Shown piece by piece: positions 19,105-28,281 of a stretch of 64,000 nt of DNA (the stretch's first letter is position 1; the number at the start of each line of letters is the position of its first letter). Both the position numbers and the translations under genes were made by a program. Origin of the DNA: Frigidibacter sp. RF13 (GTDB lineage: Bacteria; Pseudomonadota; Alphaproteobacteria; Rhodobacterales; Rhodobacteraceae); the NCBI RefSeq assembly GCF_026626305.1, contig NZ_JAPNUE010000003.1, forward strand, positions 248,001 through 312,000, read 5' to 3'. The notes under the pieces are model-generated. The model was not told where the DNA came from. It saw only the letters and a list, made by a program, of their open reading frames with translations, and made no database searches.

Positions 19105-19983
19105 TCAGGCCCGCGCGACCATGGCCATGAAGGCCGGGAAGGCTTCGGGGTCGTGAAGGGTCTTGTCGCGGCAGAAGGCGTTGCAGAAGCCCCAGATGCG
19201 GCCGTCCATTTGCAGGAAATGACTGACGGGCTTGCCGGAATAGGGGCAGGCGGCGTTTTCGGAGCGGCCGTCCGCGAGGGTCGCGGTCCTTGGCGCGGGG
19301 CCGGGCCAGGGGCGTTCGACCTTGCCATAATAGGGAATGTAGGAGGGCTGTTCGAAATTCTGGGCGAGGCCCATCGCCCGCCAGCGGCGGAAAGTGGGGT
19401 CGGCGAGATGGGCGGCGACATAGGCGGCGGCCTCGGGGCCGACCGGCAGGTCGTAGGTGGCGATACGGGCAGCGACCGGGGCGAAGAAGGCGTCGGCGCC
19501 GGAATAGGTGCCGAAGAGCCAGGGGCCGTTTGCGCCGAAGCGGGCGCGGGCGCGCGACCAGATGTCTTCGAGCCGTGCGAGATCGGCGCGGACGGCGTCG
19601 CTGACCGGGCGGCCGGCAAAGCTTTTGGCGAGGTTCATCGGGCAGTCGCTGCGCAGGTCGCGGAAGCCTGCGTGCATTTCCGCGACCAGATAGCGCGCCA
19701 TGGCGCGGGCCGCCGGATCGGCGGGCCAGTGACCGGCCCTGGGGTGGCGTTCGGCGAGCGTTTCGAGGATCGCGATGCTTTCGCCCACAACCTCGCCTTC
19801 AGGCGTCTTCATCGCCGGGACGAGGCGGGCGGGGGCGAAGCCTTGGAGGAGGGTCTTCACCTCATCTGTATAAAGCCGCGCTGTATGGACCTTCACCGGC
19901 AGTCCGAACTTTTCGAAGAAGAGCCAGCCGCGGAGCGACCAGCTGGAATAGGTGCGGTCGCCGATGGCAAGGTCGTAGGTCAT
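19105..19983 (-). CDS. Glutathione S-transferase family protein with C-terminal Cys extension
   Basis: A 292-residue protein, longer than a normal GST. MTYDLAIGDRTYSSWSLRGWLFFEKFGLPVKVHTARLYTDEV starts the thioredoxin-like domain, and LVPAMKTPEGEVVGESIAILETL carries the cis-Pro and ES pair; the helical domain runs to ~residue 225. The extra C-terminal ~60 residues read ENAACPYSGKPVSHFLQMDGRIWGFCNAFCRDKTLHDPEAF, with three cysteines. These look like a small metal-binding or redox appendage seen in some Rhodobacteraceae GSTs. The start at 19983 follows AGGAGGCTGAC. Confidence 0.85.
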   Translation of the reverse strand: MTYDLAIGDRTYSSWSLRGWLFFEKFGLPVKVHTARLYTDEVKTLLQGFAPARLVPAMKTPEGEVVGESIAILETLAERHPRAGHWPADPAARAMARYLVAEMHAGFRDLRSDCPMNLAKSFAGRPVSDAVRADLARLEDIWSRARARFGANGPWLFGTYSGADAFFAPVAARIATYDLPVGPEAAAYVAAHLADPTFRRWRAMGLAQNFEQPSYIPYYGKVERPWPGPAPRTATLADGRSENAACPYSGKPVSHFLQMDGRIWGFCNAFCRDKTLHDPEAFPAFMAMVARA

Positions 19984-20161
19984 GTCAGCCTCCTTGAATT
20001 TCGGCTGGCATAGCAAGCGCCTTTGGCCAAGGCACGCAGTCTTTGGTGGCGCAGTCCATCACGGTTCCTGATAGTCGGTATTGCCGAAGGGGCAGACAGG
20101 GGAGCCATTGTCTTCGGCGCCCGCGCGGCCTAATCCTTTCAGGGAAACTCCGGAGGGCCAG

Positions 20162-21358
20162 ATGCTTAAGGCCAAGCGCATCCTTCTGATCATCGGCGGC
20201 GGTATTGCCGCTTACAAGGCGCTCGACCTCATCCGGCGCTTTCGCGACCGGGGGGCGGCGGTGACGCCGGTCCTGACCCGCGCGGCCGAAGAGTTCGTGA
20301 CGCCCCTGTCGGCGGGGGCGCTCGCCGGCACCAAGGCCTACCGCCATCTCTTCGATCTGACCGACGAGGCGGAGATGGGGCATATCGAACTGAGCCGGTC
20401 GGCCGACCTTGTGGTGGTGGCGCCCGCGACCGCCGATCTGATGGCGAAGATGGCGAACGGTCTCGCCGACGATCTGGCCTCGACGCTCCTGCTGGCCACC
20501 GACAAGCGCGTGCTGGTGGCGCCTGCGATGAATGTGCGGATGTGGCTGCATCCGGCGACCCAGAGGAATATCGCGAAACTGCATGCCGATGGCATTCTTT
20601 TCGCCGGTCCGAACGAGGGCGACATGGCCTGCGGCGAATATGGGCCGGGGCGGATGGCGGAGCCGTTGGAGATCGTGGCGGCTGCGGAGGCGGCGCTGGG
20701 CCTCGGGCCCTTGCGCGGGCGGCATGTGATCGTGACCTCGGGGCCGACGCATGAGCCGATCGACCCGGTGCGCTATATCGCCAACCGCTCTTCGGGGGCG
20801 CAGGGGACGGCGCTAGCGACGGCCTTGCGCGATCTGGGTGCGCGTGTGACTTTTGTCACCGGTCCGGCCAGCGTGCCGCCGCCGTCGGGCGTGCATGTGG
20901 TGCCGGTCGAGACCGCGCGGCAGATGGCCGAGGCGGTGCGCGAGGCGCTGCCGGCGGATGCGGCGGTAATGGCGGCGGCGGTGGCCGACTGGCGGGTCGA
21001 GAATGCGAGTGCGTCCAAGATGAAGAAGGACGGATCGGGGAAAGCGCCTGCGCTGGCGTTCGCGGAGAACCCGGACATCCTCGCAAGCCTGTCGAAAGAC
21101 AAGGAAAATCGGCCAAAACTGGTGGTGGGCTTCGCGGCCGAGACCGACGATGTGATCGCTCATGCGACGGCCAAGCGGGCGCGCAAGGGCTGCGACTGGA
21201 TCGTGGCCAATGACGTGCGGCCCGCGACCGGGATCATGGGCGGGACAGAAAATGCCGTGACCTTGATAACGGACGCGGGGGCCGAGGAATGGCCGCGGCT
21301 GCCCAAGGACGAGGTGGCGCGGCGGCTGGCGGCAAGGATTGCCAAAGCGCTCGCCTGA
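20162..21358 (+). CDS. coaBC: Bifunctional phosphopantothenoylcysteine decarboxylase / phosphopantothenate-cysteine ligase
   Basis: A 398-residue two-domain enzyme for steps two and three of coenzyme A synthesis. The CoaC flavoprotein half has IIGGGIAAYKALDLIRRF, the PAMN loop in LVAPAMNVRMWLHP and the catalytic-Cys loop GDMACGEYGPGRM. The CoaB half starts near residue 180 with VIVTSGPTHEPIDPVRYIANRSSGAQG and shows AAVADWRVENA and the lysine loop KMKKDGSG. The ATG at 20162 is preceded by GGAGGGCCAG. dut follows after 55 bp. Confidence 0.97.
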   Translation: MLKAKRILLIIGGGIAAYKALDLIRRFRDRGAAVTPVLTRAAEEFVTPLSAGALAGTKAYRHLFDLTDEAEMGHIELSRSADLVVVAPATADLMAKMANGLADDLASTLLLATDKRVLVAPAMNVRMWLHPATQRNIAKLHADGILFAGPNEGDMACGEYGPGRMAEPLEIVAAAEAALGLGPLRGRHVIVTSGPTHEPIDPVRYIANRSSGAQGTALATALRDLGARVTFVTGPASVPPPSGVHVVPVETARQMAEAVREALPADAAVMAAAVADWRVENASASKMKKDGSGKAPALAFAENPDILASLSKDKENRPKLVVGFAAETDDVIAHATAKRARKGCDWIVANDVRPATGIMGGTENAVTLITDAGAEEWPRLPKDEVARRLAARIAKALA

Positions 21359-21363
21359 GGCGG

Positions 21364-21402
21364 CCGGGGGAGCCTCCGGCGGGGATATTTGGACCACACT
21401 GA
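21364..21402 (+). repeat. Dispersed intergenic box, copy B
   Basis: GAGCCTCCGGCGGGGATATTTGGACCACACTGAAAG fills the gap between coaBC and dut. The hairpin part is poor here, but the GGCGGGGATATTT core is exactly as in the copy at 24611-24660. Confidence 0.55.
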
Positions 21403-21413
21403 AAGGGTAAGAC

Positions 21414-21878
21414 GTGCCGGTGATCGGGGTGATGCGCGAGGATTGGGCCGATCCGTCGGTGCCCTTGCCGTCTTACGAGACGGCGGGGGCGGCGGGGGCC
21501 GATGTGCGCGCCAACCTTCCGCCCGAGTTGCGGGCGGCGGGGTTCGTGCTGGAGCCGATGGAGCGGAAAGTGGTACCGACCGGGATCAGGGTCGAGATAC
21601 CGGAGGGGTTCGAGATTCAGGTGCGGCCACGCTCGGGGCTTGCGCTGAAGCATGGGATATCTCTGCCCAATACGCCGGGCACGATCGACAGCGATTATCG
21701 CGGGCCGCTTGGGGTCTTGCTGATCAATTTCGGGTCCGAGAGCTTTGTCATCGGGCATGGCGAGCGGATCGCGCAACTGATCGTGGCGCCGGTGGTGCAG
21801 GCGCGGTTTGCGCTGACTGAGGCACTTTCCGAGAGCGCGCGCGGGGCGGGCGGGTTTGGTTCGACGGGGCGCGGATGA
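21414..21878 (+). CDS. dut: Deoxyuridine 5'-triphosphate nucleotidohydrolase (dUTPase)
   Basis: A 154-residue trimeric-type dUTPase that makes dUMP and keeps uracil out of DNA. The five motifs are visible: [10 protein letters not shown] (1), [13 protein letters not shown] (2), [20 protein letters not shown] (3), [12 protein letters not shown] (4) and [12 protein letters not shown] (5). It starts with GTG at 21414 behind AAAGGGTAAGAC. Its stop overlaps the ATG of the next gene (ATGA), so the two are translationally coupled. Confidence 0.97.
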   Translation: MPVIGVMREDWADPSVPLPSYETAGAAGADVRANLPPELRAAGFVLEPMERKVVPTGIRVEIPEGFEIQVRPRSGLALKHGISLPNTPGTIDSDYRGPLGVLLINFGSESFVIGHGERIAQLIVAPVVQARFALTEALSESARGAGGFGSTGRG

Positions 21879-22903
21879 TCATTCTTGTGCCAGCGGTGAT
21901 GCTTCTGGCGGCGGGCTGGATCTTCGGCCTGCCGAGGCGGCTTGTCTGGGGTGGGGTGGCGCTTCTATGGGCGGCGGCGATCCTTGCCCATCTTCTGCTG
22001 CCAGAGGGTCATGCGCTGGTGCTGGCCATTGGCGGCGACTGGCGGGCCTGGGCGCTGCCGGTCGTCATCGCGGCTTTGGTCCTGGCCTATCGCGCTGGTC
22101 TCGGCGCCCTGCGCAGGCGGGCGCTGCCTGCTGCCGCGCCGGTGGCGGGTGCTTTCAGTGCGGCTGAGCTGGACCGCTATGCGCGCCATATCGTGCTGAG
22201 GGAAGTGGGCGGGCCGGGGCAGAAGAAGTTGAAGGCTGCGAAGGTTCTGGTGGTGGGGGCGGGGGGGCTTGGCTCGCCCGCGCTTCTCTATCTGGCGGCG
22301 GCGGGCGTGGGCATGATCGGGGTGATCGACGATGATAGCGTCTCGAACTCCAACCTCCAGCGCCAGATCATCCATACGGACGCGAGGATCGGCGAGGCCA
22401 AGGTCGCCTCGGCCGCCGCGGCGATGAAGGCGCTCAACCCGTTCGTGACGGTCCGCACCTACAACCGTCGGCTGGGGGCGGAGGAGGCGGAGGCGCTTTT
22501 TGCCGACTATGACCTGATCCTTGATGGCAGCGACAATTTCGACACGCGCTATCTGGTGAATGCGGCCTGCGTGGCGGCAGGAAAGCCGCTGATCTCGGCA
22601 GCGATTACGCAGTGGGAGGGTCAGATCGGCCTGTATGATCCGGCGCGCGGCGGGCCGTGCTATCAGTGCGTCTTTCCCGAACGGCCCGCGCCCGGCCTTG
22701 CGCCATCCTGCGCGGAGGCGGGGGTGATTGCGCCCTTGCCCGGTGTGATCGGGTCGCTGATGGCGCTGGAGGCGGTGAAGCTGATCACCGGTGCTGGCGC
22801 GGTCCTCAGGGGCGAGCTTCTGATCTGGGACGGGCTTTGGGGCGAGAGCCGCAAGCTTTCCGTGAAACGGCGGGCAGATTGCCCGGTTTGCGGCAATCAC
22901 TGA
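21875..22903 (+). CDS. Membrane-anchored HesA/MoeB/ThiF-type adenylyltransferase
   Basis: A 342-residue protein of two parts. Residues 1-~80 hold three hydrophobic segments ([51 protein letters not shown]). From ~95 comes a complete E1-like domain: [43 protein letters not shown], then [28 protein letters not shown] and zinc-type cysteines in [10 protein letters not shown] and CPVCGNH. Such enzymes adenylate the C-terminus of ThiS/MoaD-like sulfur carriers. The N-terminal membrane part would tether the enzyme to the inner membrane. No partner carrier gene is adjacent. Confidence 0.85.
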   Translation: MIILVPAVMLLAAGWIFGLPRRLVWGGVALLWAAAILAHLLLPEGHALVLAIGGDWRAWALPVVIAALVLAYRAGLGALRRRALPAAAPVAGAFSAAELDRYARHIVLREVGGPGQKKLKAAKVLVVGAGGLGSPALLYLAAAGVGMIGVIDDDSVSNSNLQRQIIHTDARIGEAKVASAAAAMKALNPFVTVRTYNRRLGAEEAEALFADYDLILDGSDNFDTRYLVNAACVAAGKPLISAAITQWEGQIGLYDPARGGPCYQCVFPERPAPGLAPSCAEAGVIAPLPGVIGSLMALEAVKLITGAGAVLRGELLIWDGLWGESRKLSVKRRADCPVCGNH

Positions 22904-22978
22904 TGGCCTGCAATCGGCTGGACAGCCGAAAGGGCGAAGCTTAACGTCCGGCCAATGCTTGTGACTGGAGCCTGAGCC

Positions 22979-23761
22979 ATGAAACATCTTTCCCTGATCG
23001 CGGCCGCCGCCGCGCTTGCCGCTTCCGTTGCCTTTGCCGAGGCGCCTGATCTTGGTGGGCGCGAGGTCACGGTGGTGACCGAGAACGCCTATCCGCCACT
23101 GCAGTTCCTCGACGCCTCGGGTGCCGCGATCGGCTGGGAATATGACGGGATGGCGGAAATCGCCAAGCGGCTGAACATCAATGTGACCTACCAGAACACC
23201 AGCTGGGATGCGATGATCCCCGCTGTGTCGGAAGGCCAGTATGACATCGGGATGACCGGCATCACCATCAAGGAAGAGCGCAAGGAAAAGGTCGATTTCT
23301 CTGACCCCTACATGCGGTCGGAAATGCTGATGGTCGTGCGCGGCGATGAAGAGCGGTTTACCGATGCTGCGAGCTTTGGCGCCAATCCCGACCTCTTGAT
23401 CTCGGCCCAGCCCGGCACCTCGCCCTTCTATGCCGCGATCTATGAAATCCTCGACGGCAACGAGGATAATCCGCGCGTGGTGAAGTTCGAGACCTTCGGC
23501 GCGGGGCTTGAGGCGCTGAAAGCGGGCGACGTTGACCTGACCTTGTCGGATTCGACCGCGGCGAATGGCATCGTCGCTGCCTCGAACGGCGGGCTGAAGA
23601 TCATCGGCACGCCGCTGGCGTCCGAAGACTTCGGCTTCATTTTCCCCAAGGGCTCCGACCTTGTCGGTCCGGTCAATGCCGCCATCGCCGACATGAAGGC
23701 CGACGGCACGATCGAGGCGCTGAACAAGAAATGGTTCCTCGACTACAAGATGGGCGAATGA
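22979..23761 (+). CDS. Amino-acid ABC transporter, periplasmic substrate-binding protein
   Basis: A 260-residue family-3 solute-binding protein with signal peptide MKHLSLIAAAAALAASVAFA. The mature part has VVTENAYPPLQFLDASGAAIGWEYDGMAEIAKRLN, the SWDAMIPAVSEGQYDIGMTGITIKEERKEKVDFSDPYM signature and a typical end, ADGTIEALNKKWFLDYK. This points to polar amino acids; the exact ligand cannot be read. GGAG precedes the ATG. The permease gene follows after 41 bp. Confidence 0.92.
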   Translation: MKHLSLIAAAAALAASVAFAEAPDLGGREVTVVTENAYPPLQFLDASGAAIGWEYDGMAEIAKRLNINVTYQNTSWDAMIPAVSEGQYDIGMTGITIKEERKEKVDFSDPYMRSEMLMVVRGDEERFTDAASFGANPDLLISAQPGTSPFYAAIYEILDGNEDNPRVVKFETFGAGLEALKAGDVDLTLSDSTAANGIVAASNGGLKIIGTPLASEDFGFIFPKGSDLVGPVNAAIADMKADGTIEALNKKWFLDYKMGE

Positions 23762-23802
23762 TCCGAGACCCGGCCCCGGCGTCCGCGCCGGGGCCATAGC
23801 CG

Positions 23803-24597
23803 ATGGCGCCTTCCCCCAAACAGGACGAAGATTTCCCCTGGTGGCTGGTGATCCTCGCGGTCACCGGCGCCTGGCTTTTCTATGAGGTGATGGCGAGCGA
23901 CGTCTATTCTCAGGCGCTGCGCACGCTCACGCGCGGGATCTGGATCACGATCTCGGTCGCGGTGGTGGCATACCTGTCAGCCTGCGCCATCGGCCTTGGC
24001 CTGGCGGTGATGGGTCTGTCGCGGTTCCGCGTCCTGAGGCAGATCGCGCGGCTTTATATCGAGGTGATGCGCGGCGTGCCGGTGATCGTGCTTTTGCTTT
24101 ATGTCGCCTTCGTGCTGGCGCCGGCGTTGGTGGCGGGCTGGAATGCCCTGGCCGATCCTTTGGGCCTGCCCTTGGCGCGGACCCGGGATTTTCCGCTGAT
24201 CGCACGGGCGACCATTGCCCTGACGCTCGCCTATTCCGCCTTTCTGGCAGAGGTCTTCCGCGCCGGGCTGCAGGCGGTGCCGGTCGGTCAGATCGAGGCG
24301 GCGAAGGCATTGGGTCTGTCGGGCTGGCATCGCTTCCGCCATGTGACGTTCCCTCAGGCGTTCCGGATGATCCTGCCGCCCCTGGGCAATGATTTCGTGG
24401 CGATGGTGAAGGACAGCTCGCTCGTGTCCGTGCTGGGGGTGGGCGATATCACACAGCTCGGCAAGGTCGCGGCGGCGGGCAATTTCCGCTATTTCGAGAC
24501 CTATAACGTGGTGGCGCTGCTCTATCTGACCATGACCATCGGCCTGTCGCTGGTCCTGCGGCGGATCGAGCGGCGGCTTCGCGCCGACAAGCCCTGA
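23803..24597 (+). CDS. Amino-acid ABC transporter permease (HisM/GlnP type)
   Basis: A 264-residue inner-membrane permease with about five or six transmembrane helices (WWLVILAVTGAWLFYEVM first). RIARLYIEVMRGVPVIVLLLY is the conserved polar-amino-acid permease segment, and QIEAAKALGLSGWHRFRHVTFPQAFRMILPPLGNDFVAMVKDSSL is the EAA loop that docks the ATPase. It is paired with the upstream binding protein. No ATP-binding subunit follows: the next gene is a peptidase. Confidence 0.93.
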   Translation: MAPSPKQDEDFPWWLVILAVTGAWLFYEVMASDVYSQALRTLTRGIWITISVAVVAYLSACAIGLGLAVMGLSRFRVLRQIARLYIEVMRGVPVIVLLLYVAFVLAPALVAGWNALADPLGLPLARTRDFPLIARATIALTLAYSAFLAEVFRAGLQAVPVGQIEAAKALGLSGWHRFRHVTFPQAFRMILPPLGNDFVAMVKDSSLVSVLGVGDITQLGKVAAAGNFRYFETYNVVALLYLTMTIGLSLVLRRIERRLRADKP

Positions 24598-24610
24598 GGC
24601 CGAGGGCGAT

Positions 24611-24660
24611 CGGGGGTTGCGGGAGCGTCCGGCGGGGATATTTAGGACCAGAATGAAGAT
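24611..24660 (+). repeat. Dispersed intergenic box, copy C
   Basis: GAGCGTCCGGCGGGGATATTTAGGACCAGAATGAAG lies between the ABC permease and the M3 peptidase, matching the copies near 21364 and 48399 in the GGGGATATTT core and trailing CCA-N4-GAA. Confidence 0.55.
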
Positions 24661-24679
24661 GCAGGCGCGAGGGCGGATG

Positions 24680-26704
24680 ATGGACAATCCTTTGGTGACG
24701 GCGTTCGAGGGCCCGTTCGGTATCGCGCCTTTCGCGAAGATCGAGGACGCGCATTTCGCGCCAGCCTTCGAAGCGGCGCTCGCGGCGGCGCGGGCACGGG
24801 TGGCCGAGATTGCCGCCGATCCGGGAGAGCCCACTTTTGCCAATGTGATCGAGGCCTTGGAATTGTCCGAGGCGCTGCTGGAGCAGGTGGGGGGCGTTTT
24901 CTGGAACCTTGCGGGCGCGGATACCAATCCGGCGCGGCAGCAGTTGGAGCGGGCGCTGGCGCCGAAGCTTGCCGCCTATTCCACCGAAGTGACGATGAAC
25001 GAGCGGCTCTGGTCGCGGATTTCCGCGCTCTGGGCGGCGCGTGAGTCTTTGGGATTGGGTCCCGAGCAGATGCGGGTCCTGACGCTTTATCACCGGCGGT
25101 TCCGGCGGGCGGGCGCCGCGCTTGAGGGCGCGGACCGCCAACGCATGGCCGAAGTGATGGAGCGGCTGTCGGTCCTGTCGACCCGGTTCAGCCAGAATGT
25201 TCTGGCCGACGAGCGCGACTGGACGATGGCCCTGCAGCCGGAGGATCTGGCGGGGCTGCCGGATTTCGTCGTGGCGTCCGCGAAGGCGGCGGCCGAGGAG
25301 CGGGGCAGGGTGGGGCATCTTCTGACGCTCTCGCGGTCGCTGATCGTGCCCTTCCTGCAATTCTCGCCCCGGCGCGATCTGCGCGAGTCCGCCTACCGCG
25401 CCTGGGTGGCGCGGGGCGAAAATGGCGGCGAGACCGACAATCGCGCGGTCGCGGCAGAGATTCTGTCCTTGCGGGAGGAACGCGCGCGGCTCTTGGGATA
25501 TGCGAGTTTCGCCGCCTACAAGCTGGAGCCCGAGATGGCGGGCAAACCGGAGGCGGTGCGCGACCTTCTGATGCGGGTCTGGACCCCGGCGAAGGAGAAG
25601 GCGGAGGCCGATCAGGCGGTGCTGACCGCCATGATGCAGGCAGACGGGATCAACGGCCCCTTGGAGCCCTGGGACTGGCGTTACTATTCCGAAAAGCGGC
25701 GCAAGGCCGAGTACGATCTCGACGAGGCGGAACTGAAACCGTACCTCGGGCTCGAAGCGATGATCAGGGCGGCGTTCGACTGCGCCTACCGGCTTTTCGG
25801 GCTCGATTTCCGGCCCCTCGACCTGCCGCTCTATCACCCCGATGCCCGTGCCTGGGAGGTGACGCGCGGGGGCGAGCATGTGGCGGTCTTCATCGGCGAT
25901 TTCTTCGCGCGCGCCTCGAAACGTTCGGGCGCCTGGATGTCGGATTTCCGCGGCCAGAAGAAGCTGGGCGGCGCGGTCCGGCCGATCATCGTGAATGTCT
26001 GCAACTTCGCCAAACCGGCGGCGGGGGAGGCGGCACTTCTGTCTTATGACGATGCGCGGACGCTGTTCCACGAGTTCGGCCATGCGCTCCACGGGATGCT
26101 GAGCGACGTGACCTATCCGACGGTTGCGGGCACGTCAGTCGCGCGCGATTTCGTCGAACTGCCGAGCCAGCTCTACGAGCACTGGCTGGAGGTGCCAGAG
26201 GTGCTGGAGGCACACGCGCGTCATGCAGCAACCGGCGCGCCGATACCGAAGGCTTTGCTTGACCGGTTGATGGCGGCGCAGACCTATGATCAGGGCTTCG
26301 CGACCGTCGAATATATCGCCTCGGCGCTCGTCGATCTGGCGTTCCACGAAGGCGCGGCACCGGCCGATCCGATGGTGCGGCAGGCAGAGGTTCTGGGGGC
26401 GCTCGGCATGCCGCACGCGATCCGCATGCGCCATGCGACCCCGCATTTCGCCCATGTCTTTTCCGGCGACGGTTATTCGGCCGGATATTACAGCTACATG
26501 TGGTCGGAAGTGATGGATGCCGATGCGTTCGACGCCTTCCGCGAGGCAGGCGACGCGTTCGATCCCGCTGTGGCGGCGCGGTTGCAGCGATTCGTGCTTT
26601 CCGCCGGAGGGTCACAGGATCCGGCCTCGCTCTACCGGGCGTTTCGCGGGCGCATGCCGGGGGTTGAGCCCTTGTTGCGCGGGCGGGGTCTGCTGGTCGC
26701 CTGA
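24680..26704 (+). CDS. M3-family metallopeptidase (oligopeptidase A / peptidyl-dipeptidase Dcp type)
   Basis: A 674-residue cytoplasmic zinc peptidase. The active site HEFGHALHGM lies near residue 470, with the third ligand Glu in the following helix. Other family marks are YKLEPEMAGKPEAVRDLLMRVW, PRRDLRESAYRAWVARGENGGETDN and SGDGYSAGYYSYMWSEVMDADAF. It degrades short peptides, including cleaved signal peptides. Two ATGs stand in tandem at 24677 and 24680; GAGGG fits the second better. It stands alone between the transporter and a long non-coding gap. Confidence 0.93.
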   Translation: MDNPLVTAFEGPFGIAPFAKIEDAHFAPAFEAALAAARARVAEIAADPGEPTFANVIEALELSEALLEQVGGVFWNLAGADTNPARQQLERALAPKLAAYSTEVTMNERLWSRISALWAARESLGLGPEQMRVLTLYHRRFRRAGAALEGADRQRMAEVMERLSVLSTRFSQNVLADERDWTMALQPEDLAGLPDFVVASAKAAAEERGRVGHLLTLSRSLIVPFLQFSPRRDLRESAYRAWVARGENGGETDNRAVAAEILSLREERARLLGYASFAAYKLEPEMAGKPEAVRDLLMRVWTPAKEKAEADQAVLTAMMQADGINGPLEPWDWRYYSEKRRKAEYDLDEAELKPYLGLEAMIRAAFDCAYRLFGLDFRPLDLPLYHPDARAWEVTRGGEHVAVFIGDFFARASKRSGAWMSDFRGQKKLGGAVRPIIVNVCNFAKPAAGEAALLSYDDARTLFHEFGHALHGMLSDVTYPTVAGTSVARDFVELPSQLYEHWLEVPEVLEAHARHAATGAPIPKALLDRLMAAQTYDQGFATVEYIASALVDLAFHEGAAPADPMVRQAEVLGALGMPHAIRMRHATPHFAHVFSGDGYSAGYYSYMWSEVMDADAFDAFREAGDAFDPAVAARLQRFVLSAGGSQDPASLYRAFRGRMPGVEPLLRGRGLLVA

Positions 26705-27162
26705 AAGGCATTCATTGTTTCGAATATGTCGAAAAATCGCCCTGCCGGGCACTATTGGTGGGGCGGCCGGTCGGAATCGACCATAGCCGCTTCACATCGC
26801 ACCTCTGCCCGCTAGTTTGTGGCGGAAATGTGGCGCACGGGCGGTTTGGCCCCGCAATTATGGCGAAAATGCGTCATGTTTGACGAGTATACCTGATCCG
26901 GACGGTAAGTGGTCGTGCGGGCAGGTCTGTTAGGGGGCTGAAAGACGGATGCGGACTGTTCGCGTTCTGGCGCTTATCGGGTGGTGGCAGGGGGCTGCGC
27001 CACCCAACGACCAGGCGCGACCGTACCGGAAAACCCGCGACAAACTCGGCTAGATCGTCACCAATCCGGCGGGTTTTCTGGCGATCGGGGGGGAGTGCTG
27101 GGGGCACTCCCCCTTCGCATTTTCCCTTCCAAATCCCGGGGCCCCATGGCAGTTTCCGCGCC
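26705..27162. other. 458-bp intergenic region with two strong predicted RNA structures
   Basis: No convincing ORF is present. The first 320 bp show nothing I can name. Near the end two structures stand in tandem: a 13-bp stem (27026-27038 with 27069-27081, one G-U pair, 30-nt loop) and a perfect 10-bp hairpin (27089-27098 with 27104-27113). A TTGACG hexamer at 26880-26885 lacks a good -10 partner. The region could hold a small RNA, or a long leader for the FAD oxidoreductase gene. Confidence 0.45.
27089..27113 (+). terminator. Strong hairpin, possible terminator of an upstream transcript
   Basis: GGGGGAGTGC pairs perfectly with GCACTCCCCC around a TGGGG loop. A pyrimidine-rich tail follows (TTCGCATTTTCCCTTCC) instead of a pure U-run. 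It lies 50 bp before the FAD oxidoreductase start. Confidence 0.5.
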
Positions 27163-28233
27163 ATGCGCGACTTCATCATCATCGGCGGCGGCATTGCGGG
27201 CATCTCGGCGGCGGCAGAGCTGTCAAAGCTTGGAACAGTAACGGTTCTTGAGGCGGAAGGGGCGCTTGCCCATCATGCGTCGGGCCGCTCAGCCGCGCTG
27301 TACGAGCCGCATTACGGGCTGCCACCCATCGTGGCCCTGTCCTTGGCGAGCGGCGAGGCTTTGCGCGCGAAGGAAGGTATTCTCAGCCCGCGCGGCATGA
27401 TGGTGCTGGCAGGCGCCCATGAGCGCGAGGCATTCGAGAAGGAACGCAAGGGCTTCAATCTCGACGATTTGACGATCGAGGAGGCGCGGTCGCGGTTTCC
27501 GATCCTCAACCCCGACAGTGTCGCCTATGCAGCGGCGGCGGACCATGCCTGGGACATCGACACCGACCTGCTGATCCAGGGTTATCTGAAAGAGGCCCGT
27601 GGCCGGGGCGCCGATGTTCTGCCCAAGGCGCGCGCCGCTGCCATCGAGCGGCTGGCGGACGGCTGGCGGGTAACGACCGCGCAGGGCGACCATGAGGGCC
27701 GGATCCTGGTGAACGCGTCCGGCGCCTGGGTGGACGAGGTGGCAAAACTGGCCGGGATTGCGCCCCTGGGTTTCACGCCGATGCGCCGGTCTATGGCGCG
27801 GATCCCGGCGCCGGGCGGGCATGACCTGTCGCGTTGGCCGATGGTCTTCGGCGTCGGCGAAAGCTGGTACTGCAAGCCCGACGCGGGCGCGCTGATCGTC
27901 TCGCCCGCCGAGGAACATCCCGCTGACCCGCACGATGCCTGGGCCGATGACATGGTGCTGGCCGAAGGGCTGGCGCGGTTCGAGGAGAAGGTGACGGAGC
28001 CTGTCACCCGGCTTATAGCCTCCTGGGCGGGGCTGAGGACCTTTTCGCCCGACCGAGTGCCGGTGATCGGTTTCGCGCCGTCCGATCCGGCCTTCTTCTG
28101 GCTGGCGGGGCAGGGCGGCTATGGGTTTCAGAGCGCGCCCGGGGTCAGCGGTCTGGTGGGCGATCTTGTCGCGGGGCGGGCGCCCCTGATCGGTGCAGAC
28201 GTGGTGGCAGCGGTGGCGCCTGCGCGCTTTTGA
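27163..28233 (+). CDS. FAD-dependent oxidoreductase (D-amino-acid dehydrogenase / glycine oxidase family)
   Basis: A 356-residue DAO-fold flavoprotein. The N-terminal dinucleotide motif is IIIGGGIAGISAAAELSKLGTVTVLEAE. SGRSAALYEPHYGLPPI follows, and the C-terminal FAD contact is FWLAGQGGYGFQSAPGVSGLVGDLVAGR. The substrate is probably an amine or amino acid. There is no covalent-flavin histidine context like that of soxB. The ATG lies shortly after the 27089-27113 hairpin. Confidence 0.85.
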   Translation: MRDFIIIGGGIAGISAAAELSKLGTVTVLEAEGALAHHASGRSAALYEPHYGLPPIVALSLASGEALRAKEGILSPRGMMVLAGAHEREAFEKERKGFNLDDLTIEEARSRFPILNPDSVAYAAAADHAWDIDTDLLIQGYLKEARGRGADVLPKARAAAIERLADGWRVTTAQGDHEGRILVNASGAWVDEVAKLAGIAPLGFTPMRRSMARIPAPGGHDLSRWPMVFGVGESWYCKPDAGALIVSPAEEHPADPHDAWADDMVLAEGLARFEEKVTEPVTRLIASWAGLRTFSPDRVPVIGFAPSDPAFFWLAGQGGYGFQSAPGVSGLVGDLVAGRAPLIGADVVAAVAPARF

Positions 28234-28281
28234 GTAACCAACCGGACCCGGCCGGAAAGAGCCGGGCCAGACGAGGCAACA

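Noticed and set aside
21965..23797. A 610-codon open frame on the minus strand over the ThiF and binding-protein genes
   Set aside because: It is a mirror frame caused by high GC at third positions. The plus-strand genes have domains, ribosome sites and proper spacing, while this frame has none.
24449..26092. A 547-codon minus-strand open frame over the M3 peptidase
   Set aside because: Shadow frame; the HEFGHALHGM zinc site identifies the plus-strand gene as real.
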